Shown: piece by piece, positions 41,641 to 52,920 of the stretch | Numbering within the stretch: the first letter of the stretch is position 1 | Layout of the letters: each line of letters begins with the position of its first letter | NCBI RefSeq assembly: GCF_964340395.1 | Contig: NC_135549.1 | Coordinates: forward strand, 26,356,095 to 26,420,094 | Length of the DNA stretch: 64,000 bases | Reading direction: 5' to 3' | Origin: Glandiceps talaboti | Taxonomy: Eukaryota > Hemichordata > Enteropneusta > Spengelidae | Position numbers and translations under genes: made by a program | Notes under the pieces: generated by a model | The model's input: only the letters and a program-made list of their open reading frames with translations | Told to the model about the DNA's origin: nothing | The model's database searches: none

Positions 41641-44600
41641 CACTACTTTTTGACCTAGAGCTTGCCTATGTCATTTAAAAATCTTCTCTAGCATTCCCAC
41701 ATCCATAACTTTAAGGTGTTCTTCAAATGCATATTTAGTTGTTTAAATGCTTGGTAATGTATAGTACTAATGCATGTCTTCGTACAACTTATTTTGGAAA
41801 CAAACTGTTGTAGTCAAATGAGGTAATTCTTTTTGTAACTTTGATATAATAGTATTCCAAGGGCACCTGAAACAGGAGTAAAGTGTTAACTAATGAGTAC
41901 AAAATATTTGTTTAAGCAGGATTTCAGACAAATGCCTAAAGTGGTAACATTCCTGTTAAGAGTTGGCAATTTCATTTATTTTGTTGTACTGATTGTTCGA
42001 AAACGGTTGTCACACTACATCACTTCCTATTTTATTACTCTTAACGCGTATACATCACTGGACAATCATGTCTTGACACGCTTATGGCTCAGTAAATTAA
42101 ATTTAGCATAGTCGACGAGTACGGTCATATTTACTACACTGCAAAACAAATTTCAAACTTAGTTTATCATGTACATATGATGTTCAGTACTCAATATAGT
42201 TAGATAATTTCAATAATTCATAGAGTCGTAAACATTCATATGCCTGGAGTGCTAAAATACGCGGCCGTCGAGTGAAAGACGGAGAAAACTTAACATTTTT
42301 CCTGAATGTGATTAAAATTCGAAAAAGTCAAATGATACTTTTAGGGCGACATAGTGAGACATGTCATCTCAAATATTTGTTGTAAGTAACAGAAAAACAA
42401 TAATGTTAAACCAAGGGGTTTTATGAGGTAACGAGTATCCACAGCGATGCCGTGGTTTTGTGTAATTTCCCGTTTCCCACAATGGCGTTTTCTGAATTTA
42501 ACAGGGTGCGAACTTCTCGTCGCTTCTATCTTTTTCCAAATTTCGACTTATAATTTTCAAATTTTGCATCCATTTTCCGAGTATAATAGGCAAATTCGTA
42601 TCGTTTTAGAATTTTGAAGTAATATTCTATATTATTGTAATCTGTATTTGAGTATGATTCTATCGACGAGTATTCTTAGGGGCGAAATCAATAGTTCATC
42701 AATGTAGGATAAAAAAAACTAAATTCCTTTAGTTAGACCTCGAACCCCCCTCCCATTCTAACTAAAGTGGCCACAATTGATAGTTGTTTTAGCCAGCGCA
42801 ATCAATATTAAATCAGTAATAACTATGTAGTACTAGATAGTACTATGAATACAATGCCAGTGTGCATTGAGATAATTGCTCTTTTATTAACACTTTCTCG
42901 TCTTTGCAAATGGCTAACATTACAACATTATAATAACAACAATAGTAGAAAACCAGTATACAACTGTGAATATTCTGCCAAGATCCCTTGGACGGCCGCA
43001 AAAATACTTTTTAATATAGGCGGCATTACTCTGCTATTTTTTAATATTGATCTCCCAGAGCTTGTGTGTTAGTCTCACAAAATAATTTAATGGCGTTTTG
43101 TACATTGTGAGGAGAACGTATATACATGTACATATATATGGGGACCGGGAGTGGTGAAATGACTTACCAAAGTTATCTGCACTCAATCGTCTGTCGTCCG
43201 AACACAGACACAGTGAAAAAACTTTAAAAAGATTGAGACGTGTGCATGCATACACACAGAAAACGTCATGGATTTTGACCTTGTTCCCAACATGTCTTCA
43301 GTTTCATGCATTTACTTGGCGTGAACATTCTTACATTTCCTGATTGGACATTTTCTTTTTTTACATTTCCTGATTGGACATTTTTCCGAATTTCTATTTC
43401 TGTGCTAGCATTAGGCTACAAAAATCACTAGCCACATTTATCATATTTGGCTAATGTTGTCCATTTTCCATTAGCCTTAAACTTTAAACGTTGAACATGT
43501 TACATTGTTTTTACATTGTTGTCGTGAGCACCTACATTCATACAGTTATACTAAACTTTGCCTACATCAAAAAATTGACTCTATCATGCTAAAATGAATT
43601 TTGCCAGTTTATTTCTGTGTGTATTTATATTATACATGCGAAAATAGGAATTTACATTGCATAATGTTCCTTGCTACATTAGATCAACCACTGATTCATC
43701 ACATCTTTGTAATCGTTTTTCTGCCCAGAGGATAATAAATACACAAGAACAGGTTACATAGAAAGAGGATTAAGCTGTCAAAATATTTATCTGAGCAATA
43801 CCGCTGACCAATCTCTGCATTGTATAGTTTTTATTTTGTAAATTGTATTTTTTTTATATTTCTGGTAAGAATCCAGTTAATTATTCTGCTACTCTTTATC
43901 ATATGAATGAATGATACAATATTACAATGGGATACATATATTTTGTTTCACGATTAAATTTGATCAGGGATGAGCAAATATATAAGCTTATTAATAACAA
44001 TGTAGATGTACCGACAAGAGTACCTTTCAATTTAGAAATTAGAACCAAATTTGATTGTCATGAGAAATACACAAGATTTTGATGCAGCTTGATTGTGAAC
44101 TACTTAATAATTGCGAAAGCATAATTGTTTCAAGATAAAATTCGAAAATAACAAGAAGACTAAATTGACACAGGTGTGCGCGGCAATAAGGACACTGGAG
44201 AGACGACGCAAAATCAAATGACGCGACGTATCACCCAACTGCAGGAAGCCAGCTATACAATCACCGGTCGTATAATTTGAATCGCGGATTCGTCAGTCGA
44301 ATTTAAACATATTTTGTGTGAAACAAATTACAAACAAAACTAAACCTCTTAGAGTTATATTATTTGATCTTATTATATTCTTAGGTTACTTAAAAGAAAT
44401 CTTTGGTAGAAATGTAAAAGAAAGCCATCATTTTATGCTATGAAATTTGGGCTATGAATTATTGAACACGTTCATAACTTACGTCGCAAATGATAACAGA
44501 TCTAGATGTGATCGCACGGTTTCTCTATTCAAATTGGGAATATTTAGGAATGTTCCCGTACTTGCGGACCAAAATGAACTGAATATTCTTTCAGAATGTC

Positions 44601-44745
44601 TTTTTTTTTCGGGCTATAAATGTCAAACCGTACTTCGATTACATAACATAATGTTACTTCAACCAATGCTTGGCAATTCCCAATGCAATTGGCATGATTG
44701 GTAGGCCTGCTTCCGTAATGTACGCTGGCTTTTCAACACATTTCT
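41641..44745 (+). repeat. 3.1-kb direct tandem duplication, unit B
   Basis: Second copy of the unit at 38541. It starts at CACTACTTTTTGACCTAGAG, directly after the end of unit A (GCTGGCTTTTCAACACAT), and ends at the same GCTGGCTTTTCAACACAT near 44745. It has its own 33-bp internal duplication near 43331-43380 (TTACATTTCCTGATTGGACA twice). Confidence 0.9.
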
Positions 44746-45505
44746 AACTTTGACACGATGGTTCATGATCACATGCGTTTCACCTGTATTAACTTAGGTG
44801 GAGAAAAGAAACACGAACATATGAATGAAGCCCGCCATCGATCGCCATCTATTGCTATTTTCTTTGTTTTTGTATACCATTCCATTGCAGTGTCTCATGG
44901 TTGCCGTTACCCTCCTTTGGTACATATTTGAACAGTTTTAAAGTACCAAGTAGTATAATTTCGCTGGTAATTTCGGTTTTCATTAGAATAAAACAGGCTG
45001 GCTTTGTACCTTTCATATTTCAACGCCTCTTTACTTTCTTTCTACCACTTTTTGACAGCAGAGTACATACATAACACTGACCCACTCGACAATGTTCGTC
45101 TCACATTAAAACACACTGGTTGATGGTTCATGGGGTTTTTGACATTTGTGGAAGTAGTCACTTGTACTCGTTTACAATATTTACAATAGGGAGTTCAGAA
45201 TTCAAAATGACGGCCATACGAATTCACGGTCACTGTAAAATTCATTCGATTTTTAATTTTTTAAAAACCAACTCCTTTGTTTCGCGATAAAATTAGGATT
45301 AGTTTGGAAAGGGGTAGATTTGCAATGATTTCGCGCCATAAAAGCTTATGTTGTGTAGTTTTCGAAAAGCACGCCCGGTGGGAAAGACGCCCAACACGCG
45401 ACTTCGCGCCGTACTACTTGGCACTTGATTCTGGTGGGGGTGTGTCTTGAAAACGGGAATAGCGACGGGAGAGCCAATCAAGTAAGACCTCTCAAATCTA
45501 GTTAA

Positions 45506-45580
45506 AATTATCATGCAAGTCTAACAGCATACCTCCAGGCTCAGGAAACTCCTCCAAGCTGGGCACCTCCAAGCTCAGGA
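45506..45580 (-). repeat. Left inverted flank of a Penelope-like element
   Basis: Reverse complement of about 80% similarity to 47379-47454 (shared GAGGTGCCCAGC, TCCTGAGCCT and GTATGCTGT). The pair brackets the RT remnant at 46137-47031. Confidence 0.65.
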
Positions 45581-46136
45581 CGGTCCCCAGGAACATGTTC
45601 GTGAAATGCTTTCGTTTATCCTTGTGTTGTTTGTGTATCGATACCGTTCGCTTAAATTGCTGTCCAGTTGCTTTTTCATTAATGTTTTTAAACTTTTTAG
45701 GAATTGAAATCATTAAGTTGTCCTTGTAAACTGTATTTTACCTCCTTGCTTTTTATCTCTTATATCACGTGTCTTTTAATAATAGGTTTTTAATAATATT
45801 GCATTTCATCATTTTTTCTTGTTTTATTTTGTTGACAGATAGATACATTCTTAATGGATCATTGACATAATAGTAATAAATTACAATTATTATAATTACA
45901 TGTAAGCTTGTAAAAGCACAAAACAAAAGACCGAAGGCCGTAGAAAACGACCTTACGTGCACAATACTAGTCACTTTAGACGTGTTATCTATGTACACAA
46001 ATACGTTGCACTCTGACGCAAATCACTTGACTCGCCAGTTACACAAAGAATCGACTATAACGATACTATATAACAATACGATAGTGACTATAACATTCCA
46101 AAACCACCAACAGAGTATCTACTACAACCACGAAAA

Positions 46137-47031
46137 ACACATTTAAATTTAAAGGAAAATTCTACACACAAACATATGGATGCAGCATGGGCTCTTCTGC
46201 ATCACCCGGAATAGCCGACATAGCATTCCATGAGCTGGAAAGTCGCATTATTGAAATCTACACGAATAAAATATCGCTCTGGACACGTGCACGTTTCAGG
46301 GATGACGTATACGTATTCATGATATTCTGTGGCATCCAAGCGGAACTAAATAATCGGAGTGAAAAAATAAACCAAATGCATCCAACTTTCAAATTTTTGT
46401 TGGAAAGCTCAGATCAGAAGTGTAACATCTTGATCTTACAATCCACACAGGTCAACGACACCACCAATACCAAATATTGGATATCAAAACTCATGTTAAA
46501 CAAACGGACACATTCCAATATTTACACAGGCAATTATGCCACCCGGACTCGGTTTCTAAAGAGTTCATTTAAGGCTAAACGATCAGATACATACGAACAT
46601 GTAGTAACGAAAAAGAATTTGAAATGAAAATGAAATTCTTCACTGAGAAACTGGCGAAAAGAGGCTATAGTGAAACAGAAATAAATAACTCAATCAAGGG
46701 AGTCCACTATCGTAACAGAGAGACATATCTCGAAAGCGGGACACGCACAAAGGAGATCCCATTGGTCTTTAAAACAGCACACAGTCGTCCCTACATTAAC
46801 ATATCTCATGTACGAGATGCAATAACTAAACACTGGGGCTTAATAGCAGACAATGAGATATTAAATCAATTATTATATTCAAAAAGACCAATCATAGCAC
46901 AAAAGTGAAACAAAAACTTAAAAGACAAATTAGTCAACACTAAATTAAAGCATTCCGAATTTAAAAATCTAGCGGAAAAAGAACTAGGTGATAGGAATGT
47001 TGAAATACTGGCATCTCTACTTGATGAATAA
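46137..47031 (+). mobile_element. Penelope-like reverse transcriptase remnant
   Basis: Frame open from about 46137: FKFKGKFYTQTYGCSMGSSA and SPGIADIAFHELE, then RFRDDVYVFM (catalytic DD kept where the usual form is YVDD), HPTFKFLLES, then after a shift at 46624 FFTEKLAKRGY, IPLVFKTAHSRPYI and a final block ending at 47031. A shift of frame at 46624 and a TGA at 46906 interrupt it. The text matches remembered Penelope-like RTs of corals and hemichordates. N-terminal RT blocks are missing and no GIY-YIG domain was found here, so it is truncated and inactive. Confidence 0.75.
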
Positions 47032-47090
47032 TACGAGTAAACTCTGGGCAACCAAATTTGGGAAGGTAAATTTATCCCAACAACTGCGAC

Positions 47091-47121
47091 TGATGAAGAG
47101 ACCCTCAGCTGGTTTCGAAAC
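47091..47121 (+). ncRNA. Hammerhead-like motif after the Penelope-like RT
   Basis: CTGATGA at 47091, a 6-bp stem GAGACC/GGTTTC with a 7-nt loop, then GAAA at 47118. These are the two conserved core boxes with stem II between them, 60 bp after the RT stop. An extra A precedes stem II and no convincing stems I and III were found. It is a hammerhead relative or remnant only. Confidence 0.4.
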
Positions 47122-47378
47122 GTTCAGCTAGAAGGATCAACTATTATCGCTCCGGGAACGTATCGCCGATATATATGCGATAGTTTCCCTACTCCAACCA
47201 ACCCAAAAATTAAGGGTTCCAACCTGTACGTAACAACAACACGGCTTTTCATCCCCAACTACCATACAACCTGGATGAACTTTGTCGATGTTCGGAGCCC
47301 CATTTCCCCCCTCAGAGTCATAGAACGCCATCTACGTTTACCTGTCACTGCACATGCGCAAACAATATGGATATGCGG

Positions 47379-47454
47379 CCTGAGCTTTGAGGTGCCCAGC
47401 GTGGAGGAATGTCCTGAGCCTAGACGTATGCTGTCAGACCCTGCTCAAAATTAT
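47379..47454 (+). repeat. Right inverted flank of a Penelope-like element
   Basis: Partner of 45506-45580 in opposite orientation; inverted flanks are a known feature of Penelope-like insertions. Confidence 0.65.
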
Positions 47455-47639
47455 GGCCAATAAAATTAGCTGTAAGATGATATGTGTTTAATACGGATAG
47501 GGCCGACATTTCTAGCAGTAAAATAAGATTGAAGTTTTTGTCGCGTAATTAATATTTATATATGGTACGTAGTCTTTCTATTAAAAACAGTTATTTTTAG
47601 ATCAGTTGGTATTTAAACTACGTTTCTGACTTATTTTTT

Positions 47640-48440
47640 TAGTATGTCATTGACGAGCTCCCTTTATAAAAACGCCGTACAAATTTGGATGTCAGCATTC
47701 GACCGGGCGCTCGACGTAACTGACTGGGTGAAGCTCAATCACAACAATCACACAATGGCGGCTGTCAAAATCGATGACGCAATTTTATCATATTGATATC
47801 GGCGTGTCAAATTTCAAATCGTTTTAGTTTGTGGGTCCAGTTCTTGTTTCATTTTGTTTCGATGAGTTTATTTAGCAAGAAAGCAACTATGTGTTCTATG
47901 ATTTTGTACTTCCTACATGCAGTGATGATCGTAAATTTTATCGTTACAACTTACACTTAGTATACAGTCTATATTGAACTGGAAGCCATGGAACTACTAT
48001 TACACGTTCCGTGTTCCGTGTTGCTAGTTTGTGTTTTGAGAAACATTTCTGAATAAACGAAATCAGTTATTCAATGTTTAGTGGAGATTGATATTCAGTT
48101 TGAAAATAAAAAATAAAAATCCTGAACTTATATTTTACTAATGGTTTTGTGTTTCTTTGTCATTTCGTACTAAGTATGACCACTTTCTGCGTCATGTTTA
48201 TGCCAACCCGGAAGTATGAAACACGAAGTGACTTTTAGTTTTACATGTAATTAGTAACGAAATTTTAATTTATACTACTGGTAACGTTAACATTTATATT
48301 CTTTTATGGTGGAAATACATTCTAATATACTCTAAGGATGCCACTTTGGAGACTTACCTTATGAGACAGTAATGTTTTGGTCTTTAAAAATGCTGTAATA
48401 TTAAATCAGATCAATGTGTACTAGAAATGTTATACACAAT
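47640..48440. other. Region without recognised gene
   Basis: Contains an ATGGCGGCTGTC context near 47755 that looks like a translation start but reaches a stop after 13 codons with no donor site before it. Nothing else recognised. Confidence 0.4.
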
Positions 48441-48445
48441 TTAAT

Positions 48446-49440
48446 AACTGTTCTATCTATCTATCTATCTAATAAATTTATATAGCGCCAAAATATCCAA
48501 AGAAAACAATGTTCAGTGGCGCTTAGAGTTAGAAAGGAGATGAAAAAGCTCTCTGAAATATGTGGGTTTTCAAGCGTCTTTTGAAAATGTTAACATTGGG
48601 AGAGGTTTTAATGTCCAGGGGTAGAGAGTTCCAAAGTTCAGGAGCTGCTGAAGTTAAGAGAAGGAACGGCGACCATAGGAAACCAGATTCCATTTGGGTG
48701 TATGCAGAAGGCATTTATCCGATGAACGAAGAGTGCGTAATGAAGAACGAGGTGTAATTAAGTTCTTGAGATATTGTGGAGATATTCCATTTAGGGCTTT
48801 ATAAGTGAAGAGCAGAAGTTTGAAAACAATACGATGAGATACTGGAAGCCAATGAAGTTGTTTTAGAATAGGGGTTATGTGTTCGAATTTCCTGGTGCGC
48901 GTAATAATCCTAGCTGCCGTATTTTGGGCACGTTGTAAGCGCTGTAAGTGAACGTCAGGCAGACCATATAGTAAGGAATTACAATAGTCCAGCTTCGATG
49001 ATATGACAGCATGGACGAGGGTGGCACAAGAATCCTGAGAGAGGTATTTCCTGATGTGTCCAATTTTACGAAGGAGGAAGTGAATGGTGCGGCAGGTGGT
49101 AATTATGTGTTGTTGAAATGTATAATTGTCATCAAATATGACACCAATGTTTCTCGCAGATGAAGTAGTTTCAATAACACTTGAACATATGTTGATGGAA
49201 GTGAGAGGCAACGGCGAATGATCAAATTTGGAACGAATTAAAATGACTTCTGTCTAAGAATCATTTAACTTCAGTTTATTTTGCGTCATCCATTTCTTAA
49301 TATCGTTGACACATTCTTCAATAGAAGATATGGCGGAGGTGGTGTTGGATTTCTTAAAAGACAAGTACAGTTCATTATCGTCGGCGAATTGGTGAAACTG
49401 AAGTTTATGACGGCGAATGATCTGACCGATGAACTGTTGA
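48446..49440 (-). mobile_element. 5'-truncated L2/CR1-type LINE (copy B)
   Basis: Minus strand: HQFADDNELYLSF (RT catalytic box), a stop near 49256, then the end of pol from about 49211 ([55 protein letters not shown]), a 5-nt insertion near 48654 that breaks the frame, then APELWNSLPLDIK and FKRRLKTHIF. The 3' end is GGCGCTATATAAATTT with a (GATA)n tail at 48446-48473. About 1 kb, the 3' end only, dead. Same family as 16956-17425. Confidence 0.85.
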
Positions 49441-49459
49441 TATACTTTTCTCTACTTAG

Positions 49460-50031
49460 AGTATAGAAAGTCTATTGTCAGGAAAGTAAAGACAACATTA
49501 GTAGAGATAGGATGTGATGTTCCTTTGACAAATGACCTCCTTCTTAGTCTTCACAATGGATTTCACACCACAGGTACAAATATTCAGCAGGTGTTGCCTA
49601 GTGTCCTTAGGTTATTTGAGCCGAACATGAACTTACCATCCAAAGTTAGTAATCTAGTCAGGAAAGTTAGGAAGATGATAGATAGTGCAAGACGGGAAGG
49701 GAAGGAAGCAGATATTATGGAAGCTAGTATTCCATTTACAACTTCCGTACCAAAATTATCAACTACTTTTCAAGACAAACACATCACACCAGAGATATTG
49801 AAAACATGTAGCTTTTCTCAGAATGAAGATGGTACAATGAACCTAGAAGAACAGATACTAGAATTAAGGAAGTTCCTGGTGAGTCAACACCTTCCATGGA
49901 GTCATGCTACGAAGTGGTTAGGTGTACTTATATTAGGAACCAGTGACCTTAGTGTGACAGCAGTTAGTCAGCAATGGACACGTCTACATGATAAGTATTT
50001 GAAAATTAAACGAAGTGGTAAATTACCATGA
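49460..50031 (+). CDS. Terminal coding exon of an unrecognised gene (189 codons)
   Basis: A pyrimidine-rich acceptor TTTTCTCTACTTAG at 49446-49459 precedes an open frame (phase 1 entry) ending at TGA 50031, with AATAAA at 50211. The protein is mostly helical-looking and hydrophilic: KSIVRKVKTTLVEIGC, SLHNGFHTTGTNIQQV, LPSKVSNLVRKVRKM, LPWSHATKWLGVLILG, and a basic end LKIKRSGKLP. No family was recognised. Its 5' border sits at the edge of the truncated LINE. It could be the last exon of a nested gene, a retrocopy, or part of an unknown element; no upstream exon was found. Confidence 0.45.
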
Positions 50032-50210
50032 TGTAATGATGTAGAGAGCTTTCTAAGTCAACCCCATAAGCTTTTTTATGTTTTGTGCACAAAACTGTTA
50101 TTTACAAATATCAAGTATTTTGTGTGTCGACAGGGCGCTATCCACTGTATAATGTCATACATTCGATTTGACTATAAGTTATGTAAGTGCGAACAATTAG
50201 CAAAATTATA

Positions 50211-50216
50211 AATAAA
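50211..50216 (+). terminator. AATAAA after the 49460-50031 exon
   Basis: Canonical polyadenylation signal 180 nt after the stop codon, which supports the exon being a true 3' terminal exon. Confidence 0.4.
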
Positions 50217-50451
50217 ACAATATTCTTAAACTTTTATTCATATAAAAAACCAGTGCTAAACTCCAAACTGTTACAACTTGAAGCTTGATTGAGAAATGTT
50301 GCACAATTAGCTATGTGTGTAAAACTTCAACCTTTGCACCCCTACCCAACAACCAAAAGTGATATTCATATAGTCATCCTAATATGTTATATTACTATAT
50401 AAAACTATGCTCCTTAACTTGTAATAATACTAATACTAGTAATAAGAAGTA

Positions 50452-50833
<382 letters not shown>

Positions 50834-50879
50834 TGGAGGAAGGGGATGGGTGGGTGGATGGATAGATAGATAGATATTA

Positions 50880-51640
50880 AATAGCATTATCTGTCAATTT
50901 ATCCTTTTAGCGTTAGTAATTCATATTTAAGATAACTACTCGAAGTTTCATATCTACATTTGAACAAAAACTACTATTATTTATGTTGAAATAATAATAG
51001 AAAGATTATGACAAAAATATATTGGATGTTGCTTTGAAATTACACAAATGAAATTACCGGGTCAACAAAATGATGTTAGCGCGTCAACTTATTTGATAGC
51101 TTGGATAATTCTCAAGTAGTTTAATGTTGTATATCTTGCCGTCTGAAAGAACTATGAGTATGATGCAATTGTCATTACATTGGTTTTGAGGGATGGGCTA
51201 CACATTGGTTATGTGATATTTTACGTATAAGGTCGGAGTCAAACCTGAGGGCAGGCGTTTCAAGATGGGGGGTCATACAGTAATATGAAAATGTTTAATA
51301 CTGGCATATCACCGCTGAGGAAGGAACATTACGAATCCTATCAGATATCGTTGTAAACGGCTACAAAATCAATGTAGAATAGGAATCACAACCAAACTTG
51401 AAATGGAATTGTATTGCCATTTGCTTAAATTGCATTAGAAATTGGCTTTCCACGTGCACTCATAAAGATTGGAAAGAAAACAATTGTTGATAAAACATTG
51501 GAAGGAAAATGCAACTGAAATATAAAAGCAAGAGCTAAAATTAATGTAACACATCAAACGATTTAAAATAAATATACATGATGCTAAAGATACAAATGCA
51601 GAGACAAATAACATGAAACTAAAACAAATGGTAAAAAATC
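50880..51640. other. Region without recognised gene
   Basis: AT-rich, no coding block or repeat copy recognised. Confidence 0.45.
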
Positions 51641-51649
51641 CTAGGACTG

Positions 51650-52345
51650 GTTTAAAATGCGAATCGCAGATTGATAAAAGCTCTTTCTAAAACGTTCTGA
51701 TTTCGTTTTGATACTCCTGTACCGCCTACCCGAGGGTAACAGTTCAAAAAGTGTATGTACTGGATGACTTGAATCCTTAATGATGGATGTAGCTTCGCGA
51801 ATGGATCTGGAATCATTTGATATATTGATTGTAAGGATGGTGATTCTGTACCGATGATTCTCTGTGCTGTCCAGACGACTCTCTCAAGTGCAACAACTCA
51901 TCGTAGGTGATGTTGTTAAACCAGACTCTCAATGACAGTGCGGTAAGAAATGTCTACAATACAACCACGACTCATTTCAAATTTCTTTCAACGTCTCAGA
52001 AAATAAAGACGCTGTTGTGCTTTCTTTACGAGGTGTTCAGTATTTGTTTGCCAAGACAGTCGATGTGAAAGATGAATACCCAGGAATTTGAAAATATTGA
52101 CAATTAACTTTATCTGTACCATGAATATTCAAATTGTCAATAACATGTCGTCTTACCAATAATGAAATCACTTGGTAAATAAAGGGTTGGCATTCATTCC
52201 CACACAAAAGTTCCCAACAAAAATTAAAGAAATGTAACTTATCAGAAAGATGAATGATTCCTCGTGCATAATTCGTCTGAAATATCTGTAGTAAGAAATA
52301 AAATATGAAAACAACGTCCTTTAAACTAAAATCGATGGACACCAC
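51650..52345 (-). mobile_element. Degenerate LINE 3' part
   Basis: Minus strand near 52090-51690 reads FKFLGIHLSHRLSWQTNTEH, then LVKKAQQRLYFLRR, a stop, KKFEMSRG, YRTVIESL, VVWTAQRIIGTESPSLQSIY. This matches the region after RT in a LINE group common in fish, frogs and marine invertebrates. It has several stops and a frameshift near 52090, where a second frame carries NLNIHGTDKVN. Dead. Confidence 0.75.
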
Positions 52346-52920
52346 ATATACTATCTAGAAGCAACAGCAGGAGAAGCGTTGTCAAAATTCCTTTAACATT
52401 ATACATGTAAAGCCTCAAAATGCGATGTGATCACCTTTTGACTAAAACCGTATGTATTCAGTGAATTGCCAGGAGAGCTTTGAGACCTTGAGAAATACAC
52501 AATTTTCGTTTTTTACATACTTATGTATCTCGACTTTACTCCTGGTTACAAACTTTTGTAAGTAAGTATCGGGAATGAAATATACACTGAGCTTGAATAT
52601 ACACCGAGCTCGAGTCAAAAGTAGGATCCTGACTGCAATTTACATAACCAATCAGGTTACGTCAAATTAGTTAATCTCAAGTCTAAACAATCTCTACTAA
52701 CCAATCCTATATTTTCCTAATTGACCAATCAAATGAAGGTCAATATCAAATTCGAGCCAATATGTATGGAATGTAGGAAAAACTGTGTGATCTGTAGGTT
52801 TTTTTGTTGGATGTCAATAAAGTAGGAGTAGCTATCTTTATAGTACTTGGTTGTACATGCGTCATTTCTTTTCAGAACCGCTTTCTAGACAATTCCCTTA
52901 CCCCATAGTAAGCTGACCCT

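Noticed and set aside
41346-44704. Small protein present twice (GYELLNTFITYVAN...)
   Set aside because: It lies in the two halves of the 3.1-kb duplication, starts without context and is frame-shifted in the second copy.
47755-47795. Gene start at ATGGCGGCTGTC
   Set aside because: A stop comes after 13 codons and no donor site precedes it.
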